This document shows, one piece after another, positions 14,010-22,748 of a stretch of 33,967 nucleotides of DNA. How positions within the stretch are numbered: position 1 is the first letter of the stretch; the number at the start of each line of letters is the position of its first letter. Source of the stretch: Rhizobium sp. CCGE 510 (GTDB taxonomy: Bacteria; Pseudomonadota; Alphaproteobacteria; Rhizobiales; Rhizobiaceae); assembly GCF_000292525.1 (NCBI RefSeq), contig NZ_AEYF01000011.1:1-33967 (forward strand), written 5' to 3'. The position numbers and the translations under genes are program-made. The notes beneath the pieces are model-generated. The model searched no databases and was not told the DNA's origin. It saw only the letters and a program-made list of their open reading frames with translations.

Positions 14010-15614
14010 ATGCGTAGTTTTGGGTCGCATATTCTGTTTGCCGCGGCACTTGCGGTCGCTTCGCCGGTTTTTGCCAAAGACACGACGATTATTGAGCTTC
14101 GCAGCGGCGATGGCGGCCGCTCGGTCGGCATTATTTCCGCCGGCGAGGAAGTCGAGGCATCCGGGCCGGCGGCGATCACCGTCGGCGACGACGGCACCAT
14201 CTATATCCTCGACCAGAACAATGGCCGCGTGCTTGCGATCGACGCCGAGCGCTCGCAGGCCGACCCCGAAATCCTGCCTTTGCCGGAAAATGCCGCGCCG
14301 GAGGATCTCGCTGTCGTCCACAACGAACTCTACCTCTGGTCGGACGGCGTCGTGCCGCTCCAGCGCTCCACCGAGGCCGACGGAAGGTCGCAGACGCTGC
14401 GCGCCGTCGACGGTGGCGATGCAGACGACTACACCCGCTCGGTCTTTGCCTCGATGGGCTCGGTGCCGCCGGGACCGCTGAACAGCATCGTCGACGAAAT
14501 CGGCCGCAGCACCAGCCGGCCCGAGGCCCGCCCGCCGGTCATCCAATATGTGCCGAGCCGCGGGCTTGGCGATGTCGTCGCCGAGGTTTCCGCAACAAAC
14601 GACAAGGCCGAAATCCTGCTGCGGCGCAGCAGCTCGGAGGAGAATTTCCTGTCGCTGCCGTTTACCTCGGAGGGGCGGATCGGCACCGTCGAACTTCTCG
14701 ACATCGACACGACCGGCAGGCCTTATGCGCTGGTCGAGCTGGTGCCGGCCGACCGGCCGGAGCGCACCGGCATGCTGGTGGTGCGCTTCACGCCGAACGG
14801 GGCGATGGACCGGGTCTACGACCTGCCGATCGACCCCGGCACGGTCTTTTCGAGACGCTTCGTGGCGATCGGCCCGCGCGGCGATGTGCTCTATTTAAGA
14901 TCGCAGGAAAGCCGGGCGCAGGTGCTCCGGCTCGACGGCCGGGACCCTGGCCGCAAGCTTGCCGTTATCAGGCCGGCAAAACAGCTGAATGCCGGCAAGC
15001 CCGGCAAGGCGCCGAAGGTGGCGATCGTGCCGAAGTCGCGCAGCGACGTCATCGAGCGGGCGATCGGCTTCGAGACGCTGAACTGGCTGGTGACATCATC
15101 AGCCTATGGCAAGGATCCGGGCCCCGGCTGCCTCAACATGAACCGGCTGCGCCGGCCGATCTATCTGATCGGCAAGCGGGGACAGACGGTGAAGGGCGTT
15201 CCCTATTGCTGGGGCTGCAAGACGCGGCTCGAGGATTTCATGGACGGGGTGGAAAAGGGCCAGACAGCCGGCAATGTCTGCACCAAGAGCGCGCCGCAAA
15301 CAAACATCCTCGGCGTCGACTGCTCCGGTTTCGTCAGCGACGCCTGGGGTCTGAAGATGCATGTGTCGACGCGCGCCATTCCCGATATTACCAAGCGCGT
15401 CTCCGACCCCTGGTCGATGCGGCCGGGCGACGCGCTGAACAAGCCGGGCTCGCATGTGCTGCTGTTCATGCGCTTTACCGACGACCGCAAAGTTGAGGTG
15501 ATGGAGGCCTCGCCGAACGCCTGCAAGGGCCGCGTCTGCCGCAACACCTATTCGCTCGGCAGCCTGCTGATGCGCGGCTACCAACCGGTGCGCTTCAAGG
15601 GGTTGGATGGGTGA
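14010..15614 (+). CDS. secreted protein with propeller-like region and C-terminal NlpC/P60-like peptidase domain
   Basis: A 534-residue exported protein (signal peptide 1-22, VFA/KD). Residues about 25-340 are strand-rich, with repeats such as AITVGDDGTIYILDQNNGRVLAID and FVAIGPRGDVLYLRSQ, like NHL or other beta-propeller blades. The C-terminal part resembles NlpC/P60 cysteine peptidases: Cys438 in GVDCSGFVSDAWGL and His482 in KPGSHVLLFM, with PGDALN before the His. Extra Cys residues (YCWGCK, GNVC, NACKGRVC) suggest disulfides. Such domains usually cleave peptidoglycan stem peptides, but substrate here is open. The same reading frame is open further upstream to 13233, overlapping the opposite gene. 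ATG 14010 is the real start because it gives the signal peptide and has GGGGG/GAGAAG upstream. Confidence 0.8.
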   Translation: MRSFGSHILFAAALAVASPVFAKDTTIIELRSGDGGRSVGIISAGEEVEASGPAAITVGDDGTIYILDQNNGRVLAIDAERSQADPEILPLPENAAPEDLAVVHNELYLWSDGVVPLQRSTEADGRSQTLRAVDGGDADDYTRSVFASMGSVPPGPLNSIVDEIGRSTSRPEARPPVIQYVPSRGLGDVVAEVSATNDKAEILLRRSSSEENFLSLPFTSEGRIGTVELLDIDTTGRPYALVELVPADRPERTGMLVVRFTPNGAMDRVYDLPIDPGTVFSRRFVAIGPRGDVLYLRSQESRAQVLRLDGRDPGRKLAVIRPAKQLNAGKPGKAPKVAIVPKSRSDVIERAIGFETLNWLVTSSAYGKDPGPGCLNMNRLRRPIYLIGKRGQTVKGVPYCWGCKTRLEDFMDGVEKGQTAGNVCTKSAPQTNILGVDCSGFVSDAWGLKMHVSTRAIPDITKRVSDPWSMRPGDALNKPGSHVLLFMRFTDDRKVEVMEASPNACKGRVCRNTYSLGSLLMRGYQPVRFKGLDG

Positions 15615-15624
15615 ACGGGCAGAG

Positions 15625-15999
15625 TCAGGCGGCTGTTTTCGGCGCCAGCCGCCGCTTCGCCGTTGCCAAAAGCCCACGCGCCGCGACGTTCTCGACATAG
15701 TCCCGATAGGCGGGATCCCGGCTCAGCATGCGCTCTTCAGCGCGGGCGCGCAGCAGATAGATAAGACTGACGATCGCCAGCATGCCGGCCCGCGCAAGTC
15801 CTTCGGCAAGACCGCTGGCGACGAAGCCCGGGGTCGCAAACAGCCACCAGGAGATGTTCTTCGAGACATAGGCCGGATGTTTGATGAAGCGGTAGGGGCC
15901 TGATGTGATGATGCCGCGATGGGTCAGGTTGGAAAAACGCGGCCCGAAGGCAATGGTCGCCCAGACGTAGATCTGGGCGAAACTTTCGACAGCAGGCTA
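15625..15999 (-). pseudogene. 3' remnant of an isoprenylcysteine carboxyl methyltransferase-like gene
   Basis: Reading minus from about 15999 gives roughly 125 residues with no start codon and an in-frame TAG just upstream. The sequence runs through SFAQIYVWATIAFG, ITSGPYRFIKHPAYVSKN, a hydrophobic helix, and RAEERMLSRDPAYRDYVENV, ending in TGA at 15625. This is the conserved C-terminal half of ICMT/phospholipid methyltransferase-like membrane proteins (GPYRxxxHPxY and the EExxL...YxxY region). The N-terminal membrane segments are missing. The break near 16000 coincides with the edge of a segment of lower GC, so a rearrangement probably cut the gene. The remaining part is well preserved, which suggests the loss is recent. 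Confidence 0.72.
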
Positions 16000-16039
16000 C
16001 AACAGAGACCTTCTGGTACTCCCAAATAGCCGCTCGTTT

Positions 16040-16717
16040 TTAGTGATCATATAGCGGGCAGGACAGTGCTGGCAAAGTTACCGATTTTCTCCCTTGGCGG
16101 TTCGCAGTATCAAGGGCGAGCGAGATGGCTGCGTCATGAGCTTCCGATGTAGCCAGTGAAAAACCGTCGTCCACAGATACCATCTTGATATCGAGCTTCG
16201 CGTAATTCACCATATAGTACCCCGACGTCGTCGGCATAACCGCTTCAGGTCTGATCAGAAGGAGGTCCTGCGCCATCGTTCCGACAAAGAGTGGGCCACC
16301 CCAAATATAACGGAACGCATAAATGGGAATTCCGGCAGGGGAAGTGCCAAGTCGGCGGATATTTGTCTTCAAACGGCGGTCAGACCAGCCAGGATCGCTT
16401 CCGCCAGGGTCGCTGCCGCCTGAGCCACCGTCAGAACCGCCGCCCATGCCACCCGAGGAGCCGCCCGTGCCGCCGGAGCTTGAATTCCCAGCGGAGCCGT
16501 TATCAGAGCGGGAAAAAGCCGGTTCATTGCTCCTTGCGGCTACCCTTCTGACGGTCGGCGTTTGTTTTTTTGCTGTCGGCTGTTTGTTGACTGTCGGTTC
16601 TTCGCTGGCGAACAGTGTCCTGGCGCCTGGGTCGAAGATGCAACTCTGCAGCATTGCGCCAGAACCAGCGATGAAGGTCGAGCACAGGAGTACACGGATA
16701 AAGAGTTTGCTGGTCAT
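16040..16717 (-). CDS. exported, possibly lipid-anchored protein with S74-type chaperone/autoprotease domain
   Basis: A 225-residue protein. The N-terminus is a signal sequence followed by LQSC, an imperfect lipobox, so lipid anchoring is possible. A Lys/Thr-rich stretch and a Gly/Ser-rich spacer (about 75-110) lead to SDRRLKTNI at 112-120. This is the signature of the S74 intramolecular chaperone domain of phage tail spikes, where Ser (112) and Lys (117) form the self-cleaving dyad. The rest fits too: IYAFRYIW, FVGTMAQDLLLIRPEAV, YYMVNYAKLDIKMV. In phages it trimerises fibres and cuts itself off; bacterial copies on exported proteins are less studied. It follows the Sel1-caspase stop by 23 bases and has GGGGGCG before ATG 16717. 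GC is lower than in neighbouring operons. Confidence 0.8.
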   Translation of the reverse strand: MTSKLFIRVLLCSTFIAGSGAMLQSCIFDPGARTLFASEEPTVNKQPTAKKQTPTVRRVAARSNEPAFSRSDNGSAGNSSSGGTGGSSGGMGGGSDGGSGGSDPGGSDPGWSDRRLKTNIRRLGTSPAGIPIYAFRYIWGGPLFVGTMAQDLLLIRPEAVMPTTSGYYMVNYAKLDIKMVSVDDGFSLATSEAHDAAISLALDTANRQGRKSVTLPALSCPLYDH

Positions 16718-16740
16718 ATAGGGCGCCCCCAGATCGCCGT

Positions 16741-19320
16741 TTAGAAGAGATCGTATCTCGGATTTCGTTTCACCCAAGTCGCTTTGGCAAGAAGCACCAG
16801 CCTCTCGTTAAGCGATTTGGTCTTCGGAAGAGCCTTGAGTTCTTGTGGAGTCAGCTCGCTTGAAAAAGCCTCAGCTGCCTTCTTCTTTGCTGAATCAGCC
16901 AAGGATGCGAGCTCTTTGTCAGACTGTTTCTTAGGGTCGCCGGTCCCAGGTCTGTTGACTGCGCTTGCAAGAGCGAAATAGTGCGCTGCGGTGGCCAGGC
17001 TTTCAGGGTTTGAACCGTCGCCCTTAGCCATCTTGGCCCGCTCGAGCGCACTCCAATAATCACCGCGCTCGGCGCCCATTTCCAGCCATGTGATGGATGC
17101 GCGCTCGTCTTTAGGCACTCCTAAGCCGTCTCTATACATAAGGCCGATGTTTCGCGGAGCATAAGGCTGGCCGCCGTCCGCCGCCTTTTTGAAAAGTTCG
17201 AGTGCCTTCTCAAGATCTTGCGGCACGGTTTTGCCCGCACGATAGATCATCCCGAGGCTATTCATCGAATAGATGTCGTCTCGCTTGAGGCCGGACTCGT
17301 AAAAGCGAATGCCACGTTCTATGTCAGCTGGAACGCTGACGCCGTTGAAGAAGATGTAGCCAAGTTCGTTCATTGCATAGGTATGGCCCAAATCGGCCGC
17401 TTGAAGCATGAGCTTCAGGCCTTCTTGCGTATTGGCCTTGGTACCCCTGCCATAATAGAGGCTTTTCCCGTAGGCATAGAGCGCATAGGGATCACCCTTC
17501 TTCGCACCGATGGCGGCTATCTCGCTCGATTTATCGAGGTTTGCCGGTACAAATGCTCCGACAAGATAAAGTGCCGAGAGTTCAGAAATCGCCCGGACAT
17601 GCCCGGCATCCATCGCCTTCTTGATCGTCGCGAAAGCCGTCTTGGTGTCGCGGTTGGCAAGCTGGGCGCGGCCGAGCTGGTAGACGAAGCGGGCCACCTC
17701 GGGATAGGCCTTTATCGCCTCCGTGCAGGCCGGCAGTGCAGCATCGGGGTCGATCTCGTTCGGCAGTTTGCCTGCGGTGACGCCCTGCAGATCGAGGGGT
17801 GCGGCGGCTGCGGTGTCGCAGGCGTCGAGCACCGGCTTGAAGGTGACGGTCGCCGGCGGCAGATCGTCGTTGGCGGCCTGCAGCGTCAGGGCAAAAGGCT
17901 GGTTCTCGGTGCCGATCTGCGGCTCGTAGGAAAGGCCCGGAATATCGGCCGCCTCAAGCACATGGCCGAGGCCGATGAGCCGGTCTCCGGTGCGCAGAGT
18001 GCCTTTGTCGGGTAGTGCTGCGACCTTGAAGGTCATTTCCGCAGCCGATGCCGGCACGACTGGCAGGCTGGCCGTGACGGGGCCGACGCCGATCGTCGTG
18101 TCGACGTCGCGTGGCAGGGTCTTCAGATAGGCGTCGGCGTCGGCAAGCCGTACCTGCTTTTGCTGTTCGAGCTGGGCAAGCTTGGCGCCGGCATCCGCCG
18201 AGACGGTGATCGCGACGACGCCCTGCGTTGCCTGGCCGTAAGGATCGCTGACGGTGTAACCGATCAAGCCGACGGTGCCGGCGGTAACGCCCGAGGAATC
18301 ATAGGTCAGTGCCGTCAGCGCCGCGGCGGGCATTTTGGCGCCCTGCTCGACCGGCTTGCCGTCGAAGCTGAGTTTGCCGGTCTGGGGAAGCTGGGTCAGG
18401 GTGACGAGCAGCGTCGAGCCGGTCTCGTCATGCGGTGGGGCGATCGGCAGTCTCGTGGCGGCAGCACCCTCCGGCACGCTCACCTGCTGCATCGACTCGA
18501 CGCTTGGCGGCGGTGGCGCCGGAATGAAATAGAAACTGTCCATCAGCGAGGAGTTTTCCCAGGGGACCTGCTTGCCGCCGGTCATGGCGATCACGTCGCG
18601 GCGCACATCGGTCAGAACCTGGCGGATTTCCTTATTGGGTTCGCTGGCGCGTTTGATGAAGGATTCCGAATAGGGGCTCAGCGCCCCGGTGCCATCGAGC
18701 GCCACCTGGCCCGGTTCCGTGGAAAAGGCGATCAGGCTGCCGAGATCGCTGTCGATGCGCGCAAGGCCGCGGGTGGCGCCGACCGGTTCCAATTTTTCCG
18801 CCATCCAGAATTTCTGGGCGTTGAAGGGATTGTTGCGGCAGGCGTCGAGGAAGATCAGCTGCACCCGCGAATTCTGCTTGAGATGGTTCAGGATGAGGTC
18901 GAGCGGCATGGTCTGCGTCTCGACGTCATAGGGCGTCTCCAGCGTCGCATCGACCGGCACGAGGAAATTCTGCCCGCCCACCTGGATGCCGTGGCCCGAA
19001 TAATAGATCAGGCCGGCCTCGGCATTGCTGGTCGAACGCAGGAAGCGGCGCACCGTCTCCTCGAGCCCGATGCGATCGACATTGATGCCGATCGTCACAT
19101 CGAAACCGGCTGCCCGCAACGTGGTCGCGACCTCTTCGACATCATTGGCGGGATTGGGAAGCGAAGGCAGCGTCTTATAGACCGAGTTGCCGATGACGAG
19201 GGCGACGCGGCGGCCGCTCTCTTGCGTGATGGCGGCATGCGCGACGCCGATCGACAGCAGTATTGCCGCGACGGTCAGCAGATAAGCACATAGTCTCCAG
19301 GCATTGTGGAACTTGGGCAT
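16741..19320 (-). CDS. secreted caspase-like peptidase with Ig/cadherin-like region and Sel1 repeats
   Basis: An 859-residue exported protein (signal peptide about 1-29, AHA/AI). The caspase (C14) domain covers about 37-265 with an intact dyad: His110 in IYYSGHGIQ and Cys161 in LIFLDACRNNPF. NPANDVEEV and the GYxVT-like AAGFDVTIG are also typical. Residues about 280-520 contain two beta-rich cadherin/Ig-like segments (for example TYDSSGVTAGTVGLIGYTVSDPYGQATQGVV). About 565-770 are Sel1/TPR-like repeats, such as AMNELGYIFFNGVSVPADIERGIRFYE and APRNIGLMYRDGLGVPKDERASI, usually protein-binding. GC falls visibly from around 17600 to the 3' end, that is, at the start of the Sel1 part. The 245-base gap upstream (19321-19565) presumably holds the promoter. 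It may be a parallel or accessory arm of the nearby protease operon. Confidence 0.9.
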   Translation of the reverse strand: MPKFHNAWRLCAYLLTVAAILLSIGVAHAAITQESGRRVALVIGNSVYKTLPSLPNPANDVEEVATTLRAAGFDVTIGINVDRIGLEETVRRFLRSTSNAEAGLIYYSGHGIQVGGQNFLVPVDATLETPYDVETQTMPLDLILNHLKQNSRVQLIFLDACRNNPFNAQKFWMAEKLEPVGATRGLARIDSDLGSLIAFSTEPGQVALDGTGALSPYSESFIKRASEPNKEIRQVLTDVRRDVIAMTGGKQVPWENSSLMDSFYFIPAPPPPSVESMQQVSVPEGAAATRLPIAPPHDETGSTLLVTLTQLPQTGKLSFDGKPVEQGAKMPAAALTALTYDSSGVTAGTVGLIGYTVSDPYGQATQGVVAITVSADAGAKLAQLEQQKQVRLADADAYLKTLPRDVDTTIGVGPVTASLPVVPASAAEMTFKVAALPDKGTLRTGDRLIGLGHVLEAADIPGLSYEPQIGTENQPFALTLQAANDDLPPATVTFKPVLDACDTAAAAPLDLQGVTAGKLPNEIDPDAALPACTEAIKAYPEVARFVYQLGRAQLANRDTKTAFATIKKAMDAGHVRAISELSALYLVGAFVPANLDKSSEIAAIGAKKGDPYALYAYGKSLYYGRGTKANTQEGLKLMLQAADLGHTYAMNELGYIFFNGVSVPADIERGIRFYESGLKRDDIYSMNSLGMIYRAGKTVPQDLEKALELFKKAADGGQPYAPRNIGLMYRDGLGVPKDERASITWLEMGAERGDYWSALERAKMAKGDGSNPESLATAAHYFALASAVNRPGTGDPKKQSDKELASLADSAKKKAAEAFSSELTPQELKALPKTKSLNERLVLLAKATWVKRNPRYDLF

Positions 19321-19565
19321 GGCTCGATCGCAAACATTCTATTGTTTAAGCTCAATAAAATTTGCTGGCCTGCTGGTGCTAGGCCCCCTCCGCATTCACA
19401 GTTTGAAACTATTCCTCGACGCTGCAAAAAGCAAGCTTCGCCCGCCTCCAAGTGAATTGGAGCAGTCCTGTCGGATTGGAAGCCCATTGGCGGCAGGAAA
19501 GACTGTCGAAATCAGGAATTTATCCTACGGACGGCAGCGGATACGTCAGCGACGGCGAAATTTCC

Positions 19566-20843
19566 TTAGCTTCGAAACGTATAGTTGCTGATCGAGGCCG
19601 GTTTCATCTCGATGGAGAAGCCCGGCAAGGTCGGCGGCATGTAGGCTGCGTTCTCGATCCGGCAGGGGTCGAGGAAGTGTTCGTGCAGGTGATCGACATA
19701 TTCGATGACGCGGCCTTCTTTGGTGCCAGATACCGCGACGTAATCGATCATCGACAGGTGCTGCACATATTCGCAGAGGCCGACGCCGCCGGCATGCGGC
19801 CAGACCGGCAGGCCGAATTTGGCGGCGATCAGCAGCACGGAGAGAACTTCGTTCAGCCCGCCCATGCGGCAGGAATCGATCTGGACGATGTCGATTGCGC
19901 CTTCGGCGATGAATTGCTTGAACATGATGCGGTTCTGGCACATCTCGCCGGTTGCAACCTTCACCGGCGCAATCGCCTGGCGGATCTTGCGGTGGCCGGC
20001 GATATCATCGGGGCTAGTCGGTTCCTCGATGAAGAAGGGCTTGGCCGGGGCAAGCGCCTTGACCCAGTCGATCGCCTGGCCGACGTCCCAGACCTGGTTG
20101 GCGTCGATCATCAGGTAGCGATCGGGACCGATCACCTCGCGGGCGATCCTGAGGCGGCGGATATCGTCGTCCAGGTCGCGGCCGACCTTCATCTTGATAT
20201 GGTTGAAGCCGGCGTCGATCGCCTCCTTGCAGAGGCGGCGCAGCTTTTCGTCCTCATAACCCAGCCAGCCGGCCGAGGTCGTGTAGCAGGCGTAGCCCTC
20301 TTCTTCGAGGATGGCGATGCGGTCGGCCTTGCCTGCCTCGGCGCGCTTGAGGATCTCGATCGCCTCCTCACGCGTCAGCACATCGGTGAGGTAGCGGTAG
20401 TCGACGATGTCGGCGATCTCTTCCGGGGACATTTCGGCGACGAGCCGCCAGACCGGCTTTCCCGCCTGTTTGGCAAGCAGATCCCAAACGGCGTTGACGA
20501 CGGCGCCGGTCGCCAGGTGAATGGCGCCTTTTTCCGGGCCGATCCAGCGCAACTGGCTGTCGCTGGTCAGATGCCGCCAGAATTTGCCGGGATGCGCCAG
20601 CACGTCGCCGAGGTCGGCGCCGACGACGAGATGGCGCATCGCCTCGATCGCCATGCAGCAAATATCGTTGCCGCGGCCGATGGTGAAAGTCAGGCCGTGG
20701 CCGGCAAGATCAGGCGCATCGGTATCGAGAATGACATAGGCGGCCGAATAGTCCGGATCGGGGTTCATCGCATCCGATCCATCCAGGCTTTGCGAGGTGG
20801 GAAAGCGGAGATCGAAGACACGAAGGTCGGTGATGCGGGTCAT
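19566..20843 (-). CDS. L-fuconate dehydratase (enolase superfamily)
   Basis: A 425-residue member of the mandelate racemase/enolase superfamily, with length and motifs of L-fuconate dehydratase (the FucD type characterised in Xanthomonas; related to human ENOSF1). It dehydrates L-fuconate to 2-keto-3-deoxy-L-fuconate with Mg2+. Visible active-site parts are HIKMKVGRD (Lys217, Lys219), the metal ligands Asp247 (LMIDANQ), Glu273 or 274 (FIEEPTSP) and Glu300 (ATGEMCQNR), and the catalytic His350 (VWPHAGGVG). IGRGND near residue 55 and SCRMGG are also characteristic. GGGAGAACAACC precedes the ATG. It follows the SDR gene by 66 bases on the same strand, so both form an operon. Other acid-sugar dehydratase substrates cannot be excluded. 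Confidence 0.9.
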   Translation of the reverse strand: MTRITDLRVFDLRFPTSQSLDGSDAMNPDPDYSAAYVILDTDAPDLAGHGLTFTIGRGNDICCMAIEAMRHLVVGADLGDVLAHPGKFWRHLTSDSQLRWIGPEKGAIHLATGAVVNAVWDLLAKQAGKPVWRLVAEMSPEEIADIVDYRYLTDVLTREEAIEILKRAEAGKADRIAILEEEGYACYTTSAGWLGYEDEKLRRLCKEAIDAGFNHIKMKVGRDLDDDIRRLRIAREVIGPDRYLMIDANQVWDVGQAIDWVKALAPAKPFFIEEPTSPDDIAGHRKIRQAIAPVKVATGEMCQNRIMFKQFIAEGAIDIVQIDSCRMGGLNEVLSVLLIAAKFGLPVWPHAGGVGLCEYVQHLSMIDYVAVSGTKEGRVIEYVDHLHEHFLDPCRIENAAYMPPTLPGFSIEMKPASISNYTFRS

Positions 20844-20909
20844 GGTTGTTCTCCCAATTGCAATAGCCGGATGGCCGGCACGGCGGCCGGCCGGCTTCCT
20901 TAGCTGAAG

Positions 20910-21644
20910 TTAGATCGTCCAGCCGCCGTCGATGGCGATCGCCTGGCCCGAAGTATAGGTGGCGCCGGCGAGATAGACGGCGAGATCGGCGATCTCTTCA
21001 GGCGAGCCGAGCCGGCCCATCGGCTGGCGGGCGATGAAGGCGGCGCGGGCTGCGTCATAGTCGCCCTGGGCGCGCATGCGGTCCTGCAGCGATGGGCTTT
21101 CCACCGTGCCGGGGCAGATGGCGTTGCAGCGGATGCCCTCGGCGACGTAATCGGCGGCAACGGATTTGGTCAGCCCGATGACCGCCGCCTTGGTGACGCC
21201 ATAAGCGAAGCGGTTTGGGACGCCCTTGATGCTGGAGGCGACGGAGGCCATGTTGATGATCGACCCGTCCTTGCGTTCGCGCATGCCGGGCAGCACGGCA
21301 CGGATGGTGCGGATCATCGCCTTGACGTTGAGGTCGAGGGCAAATTCGAAATCGGAATCCTTCATCTCGAGGATCGAGCCGGCATGAACGAAGCCGGCGC
21401 AGTTGAACAGCACGTCGACCGCGCCGATCTCGGCGACGAGAGCCTTGACCGCATCCTCATCGAGCACGTTCAATTGATGGGTGGAAACCCCGGTTTCCAC
21501 AGCTAACGTCGCCAGCGCCTCGGTATTGATGTCGGTCGCGTGAACCTCGGCGCCGATCGCGGCAAAGGCTGCCGCCGTCGCCCGGCCGATGCCCTGGCCG
21601 GCGGCGGTGATGAGAACTGTCTTGCCGGAAAGTCTGTTTGTCAT
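20910..21644 (-). CDS. SDR-family dehydrogenase, probably 2-keto-3-deoxy-L-fuconate dehydrogenase
   Basis: A 244-residue short-chain dehydrogenase. The cofactor loop is TAAGQGIG (13-20). Asp38 in HATDIN suggests NAD preference. The catalytic set is Ser134 (NMASVASS), Tyr148 and Lys152 (YGVTK). The sequence is close in pattern to the human DHRS6/BDH2 group (LITAAGQGIG, FNCAGFVHAG, NMASVASSIKGVPNRFAY, CPGTVESPSLQ), which includes the bacterial 2-keto-3-deoxy-L-fuconate dehydrogenase. Gene order with L-fuconate dehydratase supports that role, the next step of the non-phosphorylative L-fucose route. It is the first gene of the operon, divergent from the IclR regulator. Confidence 0.86.
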   Translation of the reverse strand: MTNRLSGKTVLITAAGQGIGRATAAAFAAIGAEVHATDINTEALATLAVETGVSTHQLNVLDEDAVKALVAEIGAVDVLFNCAGFVHAGSILEMKDSDFEFALDLNVKAMIRTIRAVLPGMRERKDGSIINMASVASSIKGVPNRFAYGVTKAAVIGLTKSVAADYVAEGIRCNAICPGTVESPSLQDRMRAQGDYDAARAAFIARQPMGRLGSPEEIADLAVYLAGATYTSGQAIAIDGGWTI

Positions 21645-21837
21645 GTCACGGGCCTTTTCTGGAAGTGTCTACGCTGAACGATGGAATGCAGTTGTCTTGA
21701 GGGCTCGGGCATACGCCTCTCCCACTTTGCGCGCTTTGACCGCCCTCCGGCAAGATAGTGCTGGCAGCCTGCTGCCTGGTTTGGTTTCCGGAAGCGTGCG
21801 ATATCTCACATCGACCGAGCTGCGTCTTCAGTGATGA

Positions 21838-21862
21838 TTTGTCTGTTTATAGACAAACAGAC
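21838..21862. promoter_or_regulatory. overlapping palindromes, candidate operator
   Basis: Two perfect inverted repeats share bases: TTTGTCT/AGACAAA around GTTTAT (21838-21857) and GTCTGTTT/AAACAGAC around ATAGAC (21841-21862). It lies about 195 bases upstream of the SDR start and 85 before the IclR start. It fits an operator used by a dimer in two registers or by two dimers. Confidence 0.6.
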
Positions 21863-21907
21863 GATGAGCCAAGGGTCAAGCGCAAACTTTTCCTTTTCCG
21901 GCCTCGG

Positions 21908-21925
21908 TTCTGCGTATATGCAGAA
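21908..21925. promoter_or_regulatory. 18-bp palindrome, candidate IclR-family operator
   Basis: TTCTGCGTATATGCAGAA has perfect 6-base arms and a near-palindromic core. It ends 21 bases before the regulator's ATG, a position suited to autorepression. IclR-type operators in Proteobacteria are often A/T-flanked palindromes of this length; assignment to this protein is inference. Confidence 0.6.
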
Positions 21926-21946
21926 TGATATTCACAGGAGGAAGGA

Positions 21947-22732
21947 ATGGAGACCGACGAGTCAGACCGCTACCGCGCTCCTGCGCTCGACAAGGGCCTC
22001 GATATCCTGGAATTGCTTGCCAGCGTCGACAGCGGCCTCACCCAGGCGGAAATCGCCAAGCGGCTCGACCGCAGCCCCAACGAATTCTACCGCATGCTCG
22101 ACCGCCTGGTGCGCCGCGGTTACGTCACCCGACTGGATGGCGACCGCTATTCGCTGACGCTGAAGCTCTTCGGTCTTGCGCAACTGCACACGCCGGTGCG
22201 CCGGCTTGCTTCCTACGCCACGCCGCTGATGCGCGATCTCGCCCAGCGCACGCGCCAGGCCAATCACCTTGCTGTCTTCGATCGCGGCGCGGCTGTTGTC
22301 ATTGCCCAGCAGGAGGCGCCGGACTACTGGGGGTTCTCGATCCGCATCGGCGCCCATATCAGCCTGTTCGACACCGGTTCGGGGCATGTGCTGCTCGCCT
22401 TCCGCAGCGAGGAGGAGCGAGAGATGATGATCTCGGAACATGTGCGCAGCCGCGCCGACATGAAACTCGGCGCCGATTTCTACGATCGTCTCGACCAGAT
22501 CCGCGAGCGCGGCTACGAGATGATGGCGAGTGCCCAGACATCCGGCGTCTATAATCTCTCCGCGCCCGTTCTCGGGCCGGATGGGCGCTGCATCGCCGCC
22601 CTCACCTGCCCCTTCATCGCGCTCGTCAATGCGCCCACGGCTCCCGATATCACCCAGGCGATCATGCAGGTGCAAAAGACCGCCGCGCAGCTTTCGCTGC
22701 TCGCCGGGGCTGATGTCGCCAATTCTGGCTGA
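21947..22732 (+). CDS. IclR-family transcriptional regulator
   Basis: A 261-residue regulator with an N-terminal winged helix-turn-helix (about 12-75): ALDKGLDILELLASVDSGLTQAEIAKRLDRSPNEFYRMLDRLVRRGYV. It is followed by the IclR effector domain (about 85-255) with LAVFDRGAAVVIAQQE, IGAHISLFDTGSGHVLLAF and VYNLSAPVLGPDGRCIAALTCPF. AGGAGGAAGGA precedes the ATG. It is divergent from the SDR/fuconate dehydratase operon and just upstream, on its own strand, of the amidohydrolase. It probably senses a fucose-pathway intermediate and controls both flanks (inference). Two palindromes in the divergent region are the candidate sites. Confidence 0.93.
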   Translation: METDESDRYRAPALDKGLDILELLASVDSGLTQAEIAKRLDRSPNEFYRMLDRLVRRGYVTRLDGDRYSLTLKLFGLAQLHTPVRRLASYATPLMRDLAQRTRQANHLAVFDRGAAVVIAQQEAPDYWGFSIRIGAHISLFDTGSGHVLLAFRSEEEREMMISEHVRSRADMKLGADFYDRLDQIRERGYEMMASAQTSGVYNLSAPVLGPDGRCIAALTCPFIALVNAPTAPDITQAIMQVQKTAAQLSLLAGADVANSG

Positions 22733-22748
22733 GATCACTGCGAGAGCG

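Larger units (their letters stand above)
21645..21946. other. 302-base divergent promoter region between the SDR and iclR-type genes
   Basis: No gene is seen. The region holds two groups of palindromes, at 21838-21862 and 21908-21925, annotated separately, which are the likely control sites for both divergent units. The remainder (21645-21830) shows nothing I can name. Confidence 0.6.
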
